DNA of 64,000 nucleotides from Shewanella sp. AS1 (lineage in GTDB: Bacteria > Pseudomonadota > Gammaproteobacteria > Enterobacterales > Shewanellaceae), in the NCBI RefSeq assembly GCF_021412565.1, contig NZ_JAKCLJ010000003.1, positions 248,001-312,000 of the forward strand, given 5' to 3'. The notes under the pieces are model-generated. The model did no database searches, was not told the DNA's origin, and was given only the letters and a program-made list of their open reading frames with translations. Of this stretch, positions 8,087 through 17,596 are shown piece after piece (the first letter of the stretch is position 1; each line of letters begins with the position of its first letter). A program made the translations under genes and the position numbers.

Positions 8087-8755
8087 TTACAAGCCATTGA
8101 TATCCAGATAACTTGCCACCTGCGCCACATCCGGCGAATCGAGATAAGGCACCACGCCCAAACAGGGGCTGGACATCATCTCATGCAGACTCTGCAGGTT
8201 CTCCTCGGGTACACTCATCTTAGGATCGACCCGGTTTGCCACCCAGCCCGCTATCTCTAAGCCATCGGCAAGCAGCGCCTCCTGAGTTAACACAGCATGA
8301 TTCAGCGCCCCCAACTTGAGCCCCACCACCAAGATAACCGGAAGCTCTAAGGCTTTTGCCAGATCGGAAAGGTAGGCGCCCTCACCTAAGGGTAAACGCC
8401 AGCCGCCGGCGCCTTCGATCAGGCTAAAGTCCACTTTATGAAAAGGAAGTGTGCGTAAATGACGCTCAATTGAGGCAACCGACAAGCTTTGCCCTGCTTG
8501 CTTTGCCGCGATATGTGGCGCGATTGCTGGAGCAAAGGCAAACGGGTTTATCTGCTCATAGGGCAGCTTCAGGCTCGACTGTGCCATTAGGCTTAAGGCA
8601 TCGCTGTTTCTTAATCCCTGGGTAGTCATCTCACAGCCCGATGCGATAGGTTTGACCCCCAAAGTCGTGCCCTGCTGCTTTGCTTTATACAAGAGGGCCG
8701 ATCCAATCAGGGTTTTGCCAGAATCAGTGTCTGTGCCGGTAACAAAATAGATCAT
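8087..8755 (-). CDS. bioD: Dethiobiotin synthetase
   Basis: 222 residues. The P-loop GTDTDSGKT is at residues 7-15 and VKPIASGCE and EGAGGWRLPL mark the DAPA and ATP sites. It catalyses the ATP- and CO2-dependent closure of 7,8-diaminopelargonate to dethiobiotin. It is the last gene of bioB-bioF-bioC-bioD, starting seven bases after the bioC stop. No strong terminator follows. Confidence 0.96.
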   Translation of the reverse strand: MIYFVTGTDTDSGKTLIGSALLYKAKQQGTTLGVKPIASGCEMTTQGLRNSDALSLMAQSSLKLPYEQINPFAFAPAIAPHIAAKQAGQSLSVASIERHLRTLPFHKVDFSLIEGAGGWRLPLGEGAYLSDLAKALELPVILVVGLKLGALNHAVLTQEALLADGLEIAGWVANRVDPKMSVPEENLQSLHEMMSSPCLGVVPYLDSPDVAQVASYLDINGL

Positions 8756-8762
8756 AAAACGA

Positions 8763-9677
8763 TTAACCTTTTAGTTGACCGGGAATGAGTTGCCCACTAA
8801 TAAGTTGCCCGGGAATGAGCTGCCCGCGAATGAACAGGATCTGATAACTGAGTGGAATTCCCTGTGCCTCTCGCATCTGCTGCGCCCTTGCCTGCCTGTC
8901 GCGCCAATCCTCACGCCCACGCAGCTTATGTACACTTGTGCTATCGGATTTTGCCGCCACAGAAGCCCCCACCCCTTTGATTGAATAGAGTAAGGATTTC
9001 AAATCCTCAAAATGCACTGTGATGGTTTCAAGGCGCGAAGTGACTTGCCATCTCTCATCGAAACAGGCCAGTATCCCATTGTGATCTAGAAATTCATTCA
9101 CCCTGAACCCCAGTTGAGTCAACTGAGGCAAGCTGCCCTTAGCCACAATCGCTAAATGGCACTCACCGCCAACACGCAGTACACGGGCCATTTCGCCAAT
9201 GGCTTGGGGCAGGTTCTGACTCCACTGCAACGCCAGATTTGAGTAAATAGTATCGACAGATTGTGCCTTTAAAGGCAGAGACTGGGCATCGGCGCATACA
9301 GGCAGATAATTGGGAAATCTCGCCGACATCTGAGTCAACATGCCGGGGGCGATATCCAGGGCGATCACCTGGCCGATATCTGTGTGATTAAATGCTGTGC
9401 CAGGCCCGCAGCCGATATCGAGTAGGCATCCCTTTTCCTTAAACATCTGGCCGTTAAGCATCTGGTCTAACAGTTGCTTAGCCGACAACCTTTGCACCAC
9501 ATCATGCTGCTGATAATGACTTGCCGCCTGAGAAAACTGCTTAGCTATCCGCGCTTGTGAAAGCGGCTCTTGTGTATGTGGTTGTGAATGCTCGTCCGCA
9601 GGCTTTTGCGGCTGAGCCTCTGCCTGAACCTGAGCTTGAGACAACGCAGAAGCTGAACTTGTTTCATTCAGTGGCAT
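8763..9677 (-). CDS. bioC: Malonyl-ACP O-methyltransferase BioC, with C-terminal pentapeptide repeats
   Basis: 304 residues from the ATG at 9675-9677, which has GGAG seven bases upstream and overlaps bioF by 14 bases; a GTG 18 bases earlier is less likely. The SAM-binding motif LLDIGCGPGT lies near residues 85-94, with YSNLALQW further on as in BioC. The enzyme methylates malonyl-ACP so that it can be elongated to pimeloyl-ACP. Two oddities: a Gln/Ala/Ser-rich N-terminal extension of about 45 residues, and a C terminus ending in four GQLIP-type pentapeptides encoded by 15-bp tandem repeats (8773-8832). Confidence 0.93.
   Translation of the reverse strand: MPLNETSSASALSQAQVQAEAQPQKPADEHSQPHTQEPLSQARIAKQFSQAASHYQQHDVVQRLSAKQLLDQMLNGQMFKEKGCLLDIGCGPGTAFNHTDIGQVIALDIAPGMLTQMSARFPNYLPVCADAQSLPLKAQSVDTIYSNLALQWSQNLPQAIGEMARVLRVGGECHLAIVAKGSLPQLTQLGFRVNEFLDHNGILACFDERWQVTSRLETITVHFEDLKSLLYSIKGVGASVAAKSDSTSVHKLRGREDWRDRQARAQQMREAQGIPLSYQILFIRGQLIPGQLISGQLIPGQLKG
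8773..8832. repeat. Four 15-bp tandem repeats inside bioC
   Basis: Units AGTTGACCGGGAATG, AGTTGCCCACTAATA, AGTTGCCCGGGAATG and AGCTGCCCGCGAATG follow without spacing and encode GQLIP/GQLIS repeats at the BioC C terminus. Unit length is divisible by three, so copy-number changes would keep the frame. Confidence 0.9.
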
Positions 9678-10923
9678 AGTTCTGCTCCAATGCACGACTT
9701 AAGGCACGGATCAGCTGGGTGATCTCTTGCCTAGTATGATACAGATTCAAAGTGATCCTCAGCCTGGCACTGCCTGTGGGGACAGTAGGCGGTCTAATGG
9801 CCCCAACCATAAATCCCTGCTCACGCAGCGAAGTGGCGACTCGCTCAAGCCTAGCCAGCTCGCTTATCAGGACAGGTTGAATTGGCGTAAGCGAATCCGT
9901 TAACTCTATTCCTACTTGTTGACAGCTTTGCTTGAAAAAATGGATAGATTCTGCCAATTGCCTTGCCAGTTGCGGCTCGCCATCATTCGACAATTGGCTT
10001 ACCAGCTCGACCGCCTTGGCCGCAACACAGGCGCAGGCAGGAGATAAGGCAGTGGAGTAAATATAATGCCTGGCATGAGCCACCAGAAAATCGATACAAG
10101 CCTGAGTTCCCAAAATGGCTGCGCCCTGACAACCGAGCGCCTTACCGAAGGTGACCACCTGAATATCGCAGTTGCTGGCATCGGCCTTGGGCAAGCCCAA
10201 ACCGCCGAGCACACCAAAACCGTGGGCATCATCTATGATAAGCCAGCTGCCGTTTTGCCGACATAGCCGATAAAGTCTATCAAGGGGCGCGCAATCGCCA
10301 TCCATGCTAAACACGCTCTCACTGATCACAGCCGAAGGTCGATGCTGCTCAATAAGGCGCTTAGCCGCGCTCAAATCGTTGTGGGCAAAGCGTTTCAACC
10401 TAGCCTGACTGTCCCGCAGACCATCAATCAATGATGCGTGGATCAGCTTGTCGGCCACCACAAGATCATTTTTATCGAACAGGGTTTTCATCAAGGCTGT
10501 GTTGGCACTAAAACCTGAGCAGAACAGCAGCGCAGCCTCATGGCCTGTGGCCGCGCAAAGCTGCTGCTCTAATTGACTGTGGGCGTCACTGTAGCCTGTG
10601 ACCAGAGGCGATGCGCCGCTGCCTACACCATATCGCTTAGCGCCTTGATATTGAGCCTCTATTAAGTCAGGTGACTGACTTAAGCCCAGATAATCATTGT
10701 TGCTGAAATTGATATAAGTTTGACCCTGATAGTCAACTCGGTTTGCGTGAGTTGCTCTTTCATCAAGCTCAGAGGCATGAGGCTCAGAGACCTTGTGCTC
10801 AGAGACTTTTTGATCAGAGACTTTTTGCTCACAGACCTTGTGCTCACGCCTTTGACGCAGCAGCCCGGCATGGCTAGCCTGCTGCATCTGCTTGGTTATT
10901 TTATCCTTGAGAGAATTCAACAC
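9664..10923 (-). CDS. bioF: 8-amino-7-oxononanoate synthase BioF, with N-terminal repeat insert
   Basis: 419 residues, about 30 longer than usual. PLP-enzyme features are HASLIDG (162-168), DDAHGFGVLG (231-240) and the Schiff-base Lys261 in VVTFGKALG. It condenses pimeloyl-ACP with alanine. It starts from a GTG with a weak AAGAGA site. Residues 27-52 are an unusual charged insert of five pentapeptides (EHKVC, EQKVS, DQKVS, EHKVS, EPHAS) from 15-bp DNA repeats, placed just before the catalytic fold. It sits 31 bases downstream of bioB and overlaps bioC. Confidence 0.95.
   Translation of the reverse strand: MLNSLKDKITKQMQQASHAGLLRQRREHKVCEQKVSDQKVSEHKVSEPHASELDERATHANRVDYQGQTYINFSNNDYLGLSQSPDLIEAQYQGAKRYGVGSGASPLVTGYSDAHSQLEQQLCAATGHEAALLFCSGFSANTALMKTLFDKNDLVVADKLIHASLIDGLRDSQARLKRFAHNDLSAAKRLIEQHRPSAVISESVFSMDGDCAPLDRLYRLCRQNGSWLIIDDAHGFGVLGGLGLPKADASNCDIQVVTFGKALGCQGAAILGTQACIDFLVAHARHYIYSTALSPACACVAAKAVELVSQLSNDGEPQLARQLAESIHFFKQSCQQVGIELTDSLTPIQPVLISELARLERVATSLREQGFMVGAIRPPTVPTGSARLRITLNLYHTRQEITQLIRALSRALEQNYATE
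10768..10845. repeat. Five degenerate 15-bp tandem repeats inside bioF
   Basis: The plus strand reads variants of GCTCAGAGACTTTTT; the coded pentapeptides are of the type E/D-x-K-V-S. The repeat lies in the non-conserved N-terminal extension of BioF. Confidence 0.85.
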
Positions 10924-10954
10924 TTTCTCTTACAACTAGAGATTGACTAACGGG

Positions 10955-12007
10955 CTAGAGCGCGGCCGCATCATAAAACTGCTGCGTCTGTTTCGCCTTA
11001 GTCGCTTCGGCCTTGGCAAACAGGGCTTTTTCATCTTCCACTGTCGCCGCCTTGCCCTGCTCAGGATGCAAGCCTAAACGCTTAAACAGCGCCATATCAT
11101 CATTCTCTTCCGGATTTTTGGTGGTTAGCAGCTTGCAGCCATAGAAAATAGAGTTGGCACCGGCAAAGAAGCACATGGCCTGCAGCTCGTCAGTCATCTT
11201 CTCGCGTCCGGCAGAGAGGCGCACCCGAGAGTGGGGCATCAGAATGCGCGCCACCGCGATAGTACGCACAAATTCCAGCGGGTCGAGATCCTCTAAGTCC
11301 GCAAACGGCGTACCAGCGACTTTGACCAACATATTGATGGGCACAGAATCCGGATGTTGCTCCATATTGGCCAGTTGCTGCAACAGTCCGGCGCGATCGC
11401 TGGCCTGTTCGCCCATACCAACAATACCGCCGGAGCAGACTTTCATGCCTGCGGCGCGCACATTGGACAGGGTATCCAATCTATCCTGATAGGTACGGGT
11501 AGTGATGATATCGCCATAGTATTCGGGCGAGGTATCGAGGTTATGGTTGTAATAATCCAGTCCGGCTTCGGCTAATTCATTGGCCTGCTTAGGAGTTAAC
11601 ATCCCTAAGGTCATGCAGGTCTCCATCCCCATCGCTTTGACTTCGGCAACCATGTCCTTAAGGTAAGGCATGTCACGCTCGTGGGGATTACGCCAGGCGG
11701 CGCCCATACAGAAACGCGATGCACCCGCAGCTTTGGCGGCGCGGGCCTCGGTCAGCACTTTCTCAATCTCGATTAAACGCTCTTTCTCTAACCCGGTATC
11801 GTAACGGGCGCTCTGGGGGCAATATTTGCAATCCTCAGGACAGGCGCCGGTTTTAATGGATAACAAACGACTGATCTGCACTTCGTTAGGATCATACACC
11901 TGACGATGAATAGAGTGTGCCTTGAACAATAAATCATTCATAGGTAATGCAAAAAGTGATTCAATTTCATCACGTTGCCAATCATGACGTAATGTTATTT
12001 GAGACAT
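10955..12007 (-). CDS. bioB: Biotin synthase
   Basis: 350 residues. The radical-SAM cluster motif CPEDCKYC gives Cys56, Cys60 and Cys63, and [12 protein letters not shown] and GICSGG-like segments follow as in BioB. It inserts sulfur into dethiobiotin using a 4Fe-4S and an auxiliary 2Fe-2S cluster. It is the first gene of bioBFCD and is transcribed divergently from bioA across a shared control region with a BirA-like operator. Confidence 0.97.
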   Translation of the reverse strand: MSQITLRHDWQRDEIESLFALPMNDLLFKAHSIHRQVYDPNEVQISRLLSIKTGACPEDCKYCPQSARYDTGLEKERLIEIEKVLTEARAAKAAGASRFCMGAAWRNPHERDMPYLKDMVAEVKAMGMETCMTLGMLTPKQANELAEAGLDYYNHNLDTSPEYYGDIITTRTYQDRLDTLSNVRAAGMKVCSGGIVGMGEQASDRAGLLQQLANMEQHPDSVPINMLVKVAGTPFADLEDLDPLEFVRTIAVARILMPHSRVRLSAGREKMTDELQAMCFFAGANSIFYGCKLLTTKNPEENDDMALFKRLGLHPEQGKAATVEDEKALFAKAEATKAKQTQQFYDAAAL

Positions 12008-12096
12008 TGATAACTCGCCTTTCTCTGAATATGATCCCGATAGACACTGGTTGCTATCGCTATTTAATGCTGATTAGCATACCCTTAGCCCTTAAT

Positions 12097-12129
12097 CTGT
12101 CAACGCCAACCAGTTACAAAGGTTGACTA
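12097..12129. promoter_or_regulatory. Candidate BirA operator in the bioA-bioB divergent region
   Basis: CTGTCAACG and GGTTGACTA form an interrupted inverted repeat separated by 15 bases. This resembles the Enterobacterial bio operator (TTGTAAACC, 16 bases, GGTTTACAA) in half-site shape and spacing but not base for base. Its position 39 bases before bioA and 90 bases before bioB fits biotin-dependent repression of both directions. Confidence 0.6.
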
Positions 12130-12167
12130 AAGGTTAAAATTTAACCAGATAAATTTGAGGAGATCTG

Positions 12168-13511
12168 ATGACGTCCAAGGCCGCTATCGACTACGAATTT
12201 GATAAACAGCATATCTGGCATCCCTATACGTCTATGACCCATGCCCTGCCCACCTTTGGCGTGGTTTCCGCCCAGGGCTGTGAACTGACTCTGGATAATG
12301 GCCAGCGTCTGGTGGATGGCACCAGCTCCTGGTGGGCCTGTATCCACGGCTACGGTCATCCGAGTATCCTTGAGGCCATGCAGACACAACTGCACACCCT
12401 AAGCCATGTGATGTTTGGCGGCATCACCCATCACAGCGCCATTGAGGTCAGCAAGAAACTGCTGGCTATGACCAGCCCGAGATTAACCAAAGTGTTTCTC
12501 GCCGATTCAGGCTCTATCGCCGTCGAAGTGGCGATGAAGATGGCACTGCAGTACTGGCAGGGACGCGGCAAACCCAACAAACAGAAAATATTAACCGTAA
12601 AACAGGGCTACCATGGCGATACCTTCGCGGCCATGAGCGTGTGCGATCCCGATAACGGCATGCACACCCTGTTCGGCGATGCCGTCACCAAGCAGCTGTT
12701 TGTCGATGCGCCGCAAATCCCCTTCGGCGAGGGCGTGTCACAGGACGCGTTAGAAAAAGATATCACCCTGATGCGCGCCGCGCTTAAGCAGCATAGTGAC
12801 AGCATAGCAGCAGTGATCATCGAGCCTATCATGCAAGGCGCAGGTGGCATGCGTTTCTATAGTGCCGATTACCTGAAGGCCCTGCGCAATTTGTGCGATG
12901 AGTTTGATGTCTTACTGATCTTAGATGAAATCGCGACCGGCTTTGGCCGCACAGGTAAGCTGTTTGCCTATGAGCACGCCCAGATTGAAGCCGATATACT
13001 CTGTGTCGGCAAGGCCTTAACCGGCGGTTATATCTCTCTTGCCGCCACCTTGTGCAGCGATGAAGTGGCTTTTGGGATCAGCGACTCCCCCTCAGGCGTC
13101 TTTATGCATGGTCCTACTTTTATGGGCAATCCGCTGGCCTGCGCCGCCGCTTGTGCCAGTTTAGATCTGATCGCAAGCAATGACTGGCAAGAGCAAGTCT
13201 CCCAGATTGAGTCCCAGTTAAACGCCGAACTGGCTGGCGCGGCCAGTATCCCAGGGGTTAAAGATGTGCGGGTACTAGGCGCCGTCGGAGTGATTGAGAT
13301 GCAGACTGCGGTGAACACGGCCAAACTGCAGCAGGCCTTCGTGGATCTTGGGGTGTGGATCCGCCCCTTTGGCAATCTTATCTATATCATGCCACCCTAC
13401 ATCATAGATGAGCTACAGCTAAGTCAGCTGACCCATGCGATGAAGCTGGTGGCGAAAATCGCAGGCGAAGATGGCGCCCAAGAGGAGCCGCAGTTTATCA
13501 GTCACGGCTAG
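12168..13511 (+). CDS. bioA: Adenosylmethionine-8-amino-7-oxononanoate aminotransferase
   Basis: 447 residues, class III aminotransferase. Substrate and cofactor marks are WHPYTSM (17-23), GYHGDTFAAMS (147-157), ILDEIATGFGRTG (251-263) and the PLP lysine Lys282 in CVGKALTGGY. It converts KAPA to DAPA using SAM as amino donor. GAGGAG lies five bases before the ATG. It is divergent from bioBFCD and ends at a strong terminator. Confidence 0.97.
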   Translation: MTSKAAIDYEFDKQHIWHPYTSMTHALPTFGVVSAQGCELTLDNGQRLVDGTSSWWACIHGYGHPSILEAMQTQLHTLSHVMFGGITHHSAIEVSKKLLAMTSPRLTKVFLADSGSIAVEVAMKMALQYWQGRGKPNKQKILTVKQGYHGDTFAAMSVCDPDNGMHTLFGDAVTKQLFVDAPQIPFGEGVSQDALEKDITLMRAALKQHSDSIAAVIIEPIMQGAGGMRFYSADYLKALRNLCDEFDVLLILDEIATGFGRTGKLFAYEHAQIEADILCVGKALTGGYISLAATLCSDEVAFGISDSPSGVFMHGPTFMGNPLACAAACASLDLIASNDWQEQVSQIESQLNAELAGAASIPGVKDVRVLGAVGVIEMQTAVNTAKLQQAFVDLGVWIRPFGNLIYIMPPYIIDELQLSQLTHAMKLVAKIAGEDGAQEEPQFISHG

Positions 13512-13547
13512 CTTGATTAGCCTACTCTTTGCTATTTGCATAAACAG

Positions 13548-13571
13548 AAAAACCAGCCTTCGCTGGTTTTT
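13548..13571. terminator. Bidirectional terminator between bioA and oleD
   Basis: AAAAACCAGC/GCTGGTTTTT with a 4-base loop CTTC. It lies between the convergent bioA and oleD and carries A and T runs on both sides, so it probably serves both. Confidence 0.93.
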
Positions 13572-13614
13572 CTATTTCTGCACTGACGTTTTGGATCTTG
13601 CTGGAGGTTTAAGC

Positions 13615-14727
13615 TTAAGCGCCCTGCTTTAACCAATCGCTCAGCCTCACCATGCCTTCATCAATAGAGACGAAGGGCTGATAACCCAGATCCCGCTTGG
13701 CGGCGCCGATATCGAAATAATGACTGGTGGATAACTGCCGCGCCACAAAGCGTGTCATTATGGGTTCATCCTGCTTACCCAAAATACCGTAGACAAATTC
13801 AAGCAGAGCACCCACGGCATAGGCCAGCCTCGCAGGCACCCGCTTGGTGACAGGCGGCAGGTCGGCGCAGGATAAAATCTTATTGAGCATAGACGCCATG
13901 GTAATGGGCTCATCGTTACTGAGAAAATAAGCCTTGCCGGCACAGGGAGAGTTAGCTTTAACGAGTTGATTTGCAGCTAAAATATGCGCGTAGGCGGCAT
14001 TGGCGATAAAGATGGTATCCACCAATTTATCCTTTTTGCCCACCAATTTAAGCCGCTTGCTTCTGGCGCGCTCAAGTACCCTTGGGACCAGGTGAGGATC
14101 CCTCGGCCCCCAGATAAGGTGCGGTCGCAGGGAGACAGTTTTTAGCTGGTCGCCATTACTGAGCGCCCGGCCATTGGCGGCCATCACTCGCTGCTCGGCT
14201 ATCGCCTTGGACTCGCCATAATAGTTAAGATAGGTTTCGGCGTAAGGTGCAGACTCATCTATGCCCGCCTCATCGACACCGGCAAAGGTCACGCTCGGGG
14301 TGCTGGTGTAGACTAATTTACTGATATTATGCTCGATGCAGGCCTGAATAATGTTGTCACAGCCGCTGACGTTGGGCAGATAGAAACTCGCTTTATCGCC
14401 CCACACACCGGCCTTTGAGGCCACATGAAAGACCAGATCGCAGCCCGATAGAGCCGCACTAACACGCTTGCTGTCGGCGATATCACAGGGGATCATCTTC
14501 ACCCCCAAAGTATGCAAGTCGGGATAATCCCCCCGGGCCAGGCCAATCACCTCTATCCCAGCAGACAAGAGTCGCTCACAAATCGCGCGGCCGAGAAAAC
14601 CGCCAGCGCCTGTTACTGCTACGCGCCGACAGTTTGCGGCCAATTGCGTCAGCGCCTCAGTTTCTTTTGGATGCAAATCAAGTTGCAAGTCAGCTTTCGA
14701 TCCAACTAAAAAGTCACTCTGCAACAT
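13615..14727 (-). CDS. oleD: NAD(P)-dependent 2-alkyl-3-ketoalkanoic acid reductase OleD
   Basis: 370 residues of the extended short-chain dehydrogenase/3-beta-HSD type: nucleotide motif TGAGGFLG (39-46) and catalytic YGESK (Tyr170, Lys174). In the ole pathway OleD reduces the beta-keto acid made by OleA to a beta-hydroxy acid. It starts six bases after the oleC stop and is the last gene of oleABCD, an order known from Shewanella, where the product is a polyunsaturated C31 olefin. Confidence 0.93.
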   Translation of the reverse strand: MLQSDFLVGSKADLQLDLHPKETEALTQLAANCRRVAVTGAGGFLGRAICERLLSAGIEVIGLARGDYPDLHTLGVKMIPCDIADSKRVSAALSGCDLVFHVASKAGVWGDKASFYLPNVSGCDNIIQACIEHNISKLVYTSTPSVTFAGVDEAGIDESAPYAETYLNYYGESKAIAEQRVMAANGRALSNGDQLKTVSLRPHLIWGPRDPHLVPRVLERARSKRLKLVGKKDKLVDTIFIANAAYAHILAANQLVKANSPCAGKAYFLSNDEPITMASMLNKILSCADLPPVTKRVPARLAYAVGALLEFVYGILGKQDEPIMTRFVARQLSTSHYFDIGAAKRDLGYQPFVSIDEGMVRLSDWLKQGA

Positions 14728-14733
14728 AAGCCC

Positions 14734-16482
14734 TTATTCCTTATGTTCCCTCTGGGCCCAGATTGCCAGTTTTTCTCTGAAAATCTTGGCGTTATGGCGA
14801 ATGTCCACGGGGAAGTCGGGGTGAATAAGATAGCGGCAGATCCCCTGGGTCTCTTTATGCGCCTCGGCAAGGGCATTTAACTCTTGGTAAAGTTGGGCTG
14901 AATTATTGCAAGTAATGCCTAGTTCAAGCTCCAAACAGATCAGCGGCGTGACCTTGCCCTTAACTGTGATCCCAACGAGCGCCGAGCGTTTCACCTGAGG
15001 GTGAGTATTAAAAATCCGCTCACAGGGAATGGAAAAATAGCGTTTCTCTTCACCGCTGCCATCACTATCACTATCACTATCACTAAGCTTTGCATCCACC
15101 CTGTGAGCCTTACGGCCGCACATCCACAGCTGCCCGGCATCGTCTAAGTAGCCCAAATCCCCCATGCGATGATAAACATTGTCATCATCGCCATAGATCT
15201 TGGCGTTATGGGTGGCGCTTGGCCGCTGATAATAGCTGCGACTCACCATAGGGCCTCTGACCACTATCTCGCCTATCTCACCGGCTGGCAGGCGCTGTGC
15301 ATCATCCCAGCGGCTAATCGCCTGCTCGCTGATGGTAATGATGGCGATATCGACACCTTTGATAGCCTGACCGACACAGATCCCGCCGCCATTATCGGTA
15401 ATATCTGTGGTGGCAAACAGCTCTCGACTCGCAATTTTACTGATGGGCAGCGACTCGGTCGCGCCATAAGAGTTGAGCACATCCACATCGGGTTTGAGCA
15501 TACGGCTAAAGCGCTTAATTGAGCTGATGGTCGCCGGGGCACCGGCCGAGATCACCCGCTTCAGGCTGGGCATCTTAATGGTTTGATCTTGCTCTGCAGC
15601 CTCGCCCAAGCGCGCGATAAGCGCAGGATTAACAAACATATTGCTGCACTGATAACGCTCAACTGCGGCAAAAATATGTGCAGGGTCGGCGGTAATAGGC
15701 TTGCTGGCATCCATATCCGGCACGATAGATGCCATGCCAAGCGCCGGACCGAAGAGGGAAAACAGCGGAAAGGTCGCCAGATCCCGCTCACCGGTCACAA
15801 TCTGATAATCATCCCTTAATGCGGAAATTTGCGCCTCAAACATCTGGTGCGAATAGACAACCCCTTTAGGTGTGCCTGTACTACCAGAGGTAAACAAAAT
15901 GGCGCACATCGCATTTTTATCCAGCAGAGCCATGGGATAAGGCGCGCTGCTCGGCGTTTGGCGAAGCAAACTATCTAAAGATGCGCCGCCCCACAAGCCT
16001 GAGCCGCCCACTGTGATTTTTTTCTTCACCGTCTGGCTGCCCCAGCCAAACAGGCGTCTAGCAAGGTGCGCCTTGGGGATGCCGATAAAGGCATCGGGTT
16101 TGGCTTCAATAAAACACTGCTTCAAGTTTTTAATGCCCATGCCGGGGTCGACCAGAATTGGCACTATACCCGCTTTAAACAGGGCAAAAGTCAGGGCAAA
16201 GAAGTCGATGCTTGGGGTTACCATCAACACGGCTTTCATGCCGCGCTTGATGCCATAGTCGTTAAGCGCAAAGGCGATGCGATCGCTCAATGCGTCTAAC
16301 TGTTTGAAGTTGAGTTCGTGATAATGAAAAGATTTAGCAGAAAAAAAAGGCTTTTTCGTCTGCTGCACCGCCACAGCGAGGGCATCTGGGGTTTGCTTAG
16401 CCGCCAGTGTCAGATGGCGACAGAGATTTGCGCCACTCAGCCCATCTTGGGACCCTAGGCCAGAAACGGTTTCATCAAGCAT
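14734..16482 (-). CDS. oleC: AMP-dependent beta-lactone synthetase OleC
   Basis: 582 residues from the ATG at 16480-16482, which has AGGGA seven bases upstream; a GTG 21 bases earlier is weaker. The adenylation motif [11 protein letters not shown] is at about 197-207, with NSYGATES and [11 protein letters not shown] later, as in ANL enzymes. OleC activates the beta-hydroxy acid and forms a cis-beta-lactone. A short SDSDSDSD tract near residue 470, from four ATCACT units (15061-15084), sits in a loop before the C-terminal subdomain. Confidence 0.92.
   Translation of the reverse strand: MLDETVSGLGSQDGLSGANLCRHLTLAAKQTPDALAVAVQQTKKPFFSAKSFHYHELNFKQLDALSDRIAFALNDYGIKRGMKAVLMVTPSIDFFALTFALFKAGIVPILVDPGMGIKNLKQCFIEAKPDAFIGIPKAHLARRLFGWGSQTVKKKITVGGSGLWGGASLDSLLRQTPSSAPYPMALLDKNAMCAILFTSGSTGTPKGVVYSHQMFEAQISALRDDYQIVTGERDLATFPLFSLFGPALGMASIVPDMDASKPITADPAHIFAAVERYQCSNMFVNPALIARLGEAAEQDQTIKMPSLKRVISAGAPATISSIKRFSRMLKPDVDVLNSYGATESLPISKIASRELFATTDITDNGGGICVGQAIKGVDIAIITISEQAISRWDDAQRLPAGEIGEIVVRGPMVSRSYYQRPSATHNAKIYGDDDNVYHRMGDLGYLDDAGQLWMCGRKAHRVDAKLSDSDSDSDGSGEEKRYFSIPCERIFNTHPQVKRSALVGITVKGKVTPLICLELELGITCNNSAQLYQELNALAEAHKETQGICRYLIHPDFPVDIRHNAKIFREKLAIWAQREHKE
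15061..15084. repeat. Four 6-bp repeats inside oleC
   Basis: ATCACT repeated four times, encoding alternating Ser-Asp in OleC. The unit length keeps the reading frame. Confidence 0.85.
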
Positions 16483-16553
16483 CAAGTCTTCCCTTCGCTG
16501 CACTCAAACTGTAACTCAGAGCTAGCTGTTACTCAGAGCGGTTACCCTGAGTA

Positions 16554-17426
16554 TTATTTAGCCATAAATTGCTGAATATGCCCTAACACTTCATCGCTGG
16601 CATCTTCCAGAATGTAATGGCCGCAATCGCTAAAAGCGTGCACCTCAGCATCGGGGAAGCGGCGCTGCCACTCATCGAGGAAATGCTTATCGAAAACAAA
16701 GTCCTTAAGTCCCCAGCAGATAAGCACAGGCAGAGAGCCGAACTTATCCAAGCTCGCAGCAATATCCGATACCAATTGATAGTTTCTATCGCCCTCTTTT
16801 AAGGGGATATCTTGTACAAAACGCAAGGTTGAGATGCGATTAGCCCAAGAATTAAAGGGCGCAACATAAGCCTCGCGGGTCGCCTTGTCCATCGGCTTAC
16901 GCTTCACCCCAACATAGGAAGCGATAGAGGAAAAGGCATTAAAACCCCGTACCAAAAATGTACCAAGCTGTGTGTCGCGGCAGATCCGCAGCGCCCATGG
17001 GAAAGGCTTGGCCTTCGGCAGGTGAAAGGCGCCGGTATTGAGGATCACCAGTTTTTTAATGCGCTCAGGATGACGCGCCGCAAAGCCCATGCCTATCATG
17101 CCGCCCCAGTCGTGCACCACTAGAGTGATATTGTCTTTGACTTCAAGGTGTTCTAGCAGTGCTTCGAGATCGTCGATACGATTTTTCAGTGTGTAGTCAT
17201 AACCCGCGTCGCCCGGTTTATCCGACAGGCCACAACCTATATGATCCGGCACGATACACTGGTGATTATCCTTCAGCGCCGACACCAGATTACGATAGTA
17301 GAATGACCAGCTTGGGTTACCGTGCACCATAACCACAGGCTCGCCCTGGCCTTCATTGATGTAATGCAGTTTGTTACCGTTTCGGTCGAGAAAATTGCGC
17401 TTAAAGGGTAAAAGCGAATCGAGCAT
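16554..17426 (-). CDS. oleB: Beta-lactone decarboxylase OleB (alpha/beta hydrolase)
   Basis: 290 residues from the ATG at 17424-17426 (AGGA six bases upstream; a TTG at 17444 is the alternative). It has a haloalkane-dehalogenase-like layout: oxyanion motif HGNPSW (35-40), nucleophile Asp106 in VVHDWGG, and catalytic His270 in CGHYILED. OleB decarboxylates the beta-lactone from OleC to a cis-olefin. oleB and oleC are separate genes here rather than the fusion found in Actinobacteria. Confidence 0.93.
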   Translation of the reverse strand: MLDSLLPFKRNFLDRNGNKLHYINEGQGEPVVMVHGNPSWSFYYRNLVSALKDNHQCIVPDHIGCGLSDKPGDAGYDYTLKNRIDDLEALLEHLEVKDNITLVVHDWGGMIGMGFAARHPERIKKLVILNTGAFHLPKAKPFPWALRICRDTQLGTFLVRGFNAFSSIASYVGVKRKPMDKATREAYVAPFNSWANRISTLRFVQDIPLKEGDRNYQLVSDIAASLDKFGSLPVLICWGLKDFVFDKHFLDEWQRRFPDAEVHAFSDCGHYILEDASDEVLGHIQQFMAK

Positions 17427-17486
17427 GGGTATTCCTATTTCCAACTGTCCTGTGTCATTTGCACCGCATAAATCTGGGCAAATTTA

Positions 17487-17508
17487 GAGGTAGCACTCAG
17501 GCTACCTC
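17487..17508. other. Inverted repeat between oleB and oleA
   Basis: GAGGTAGC/GCTACCTC with a 6-base loop. There is no T run, so a full terminator is unlikely; it may weaken read-through or stabilise mRNA between oleA and oleB. Confidence 0.45.
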
Positions 17509-17514
17509 CGCTTG

Positions 17515-17574
17515 TTCTTGTTTTAGTTCTTGTTTTAGTTCTTGTTTTAGTTCTTGTTCTAGTTCTTGTTTTAG
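17515..17574. repeat. Five 12-bp tandem repeats between oleA and oleB
   Basis: TTCTTGTTTTAG occurs five times in a row with one base change in the fourth unit. It fills most of the oleA-oleB gap, just after the oleA stop. Because it is non-coding, copy-number change could alter spacing only. Confidence 0.93.
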
Positions 17575-17596
17575 TGCTTATTCTACATCTGGCGAA

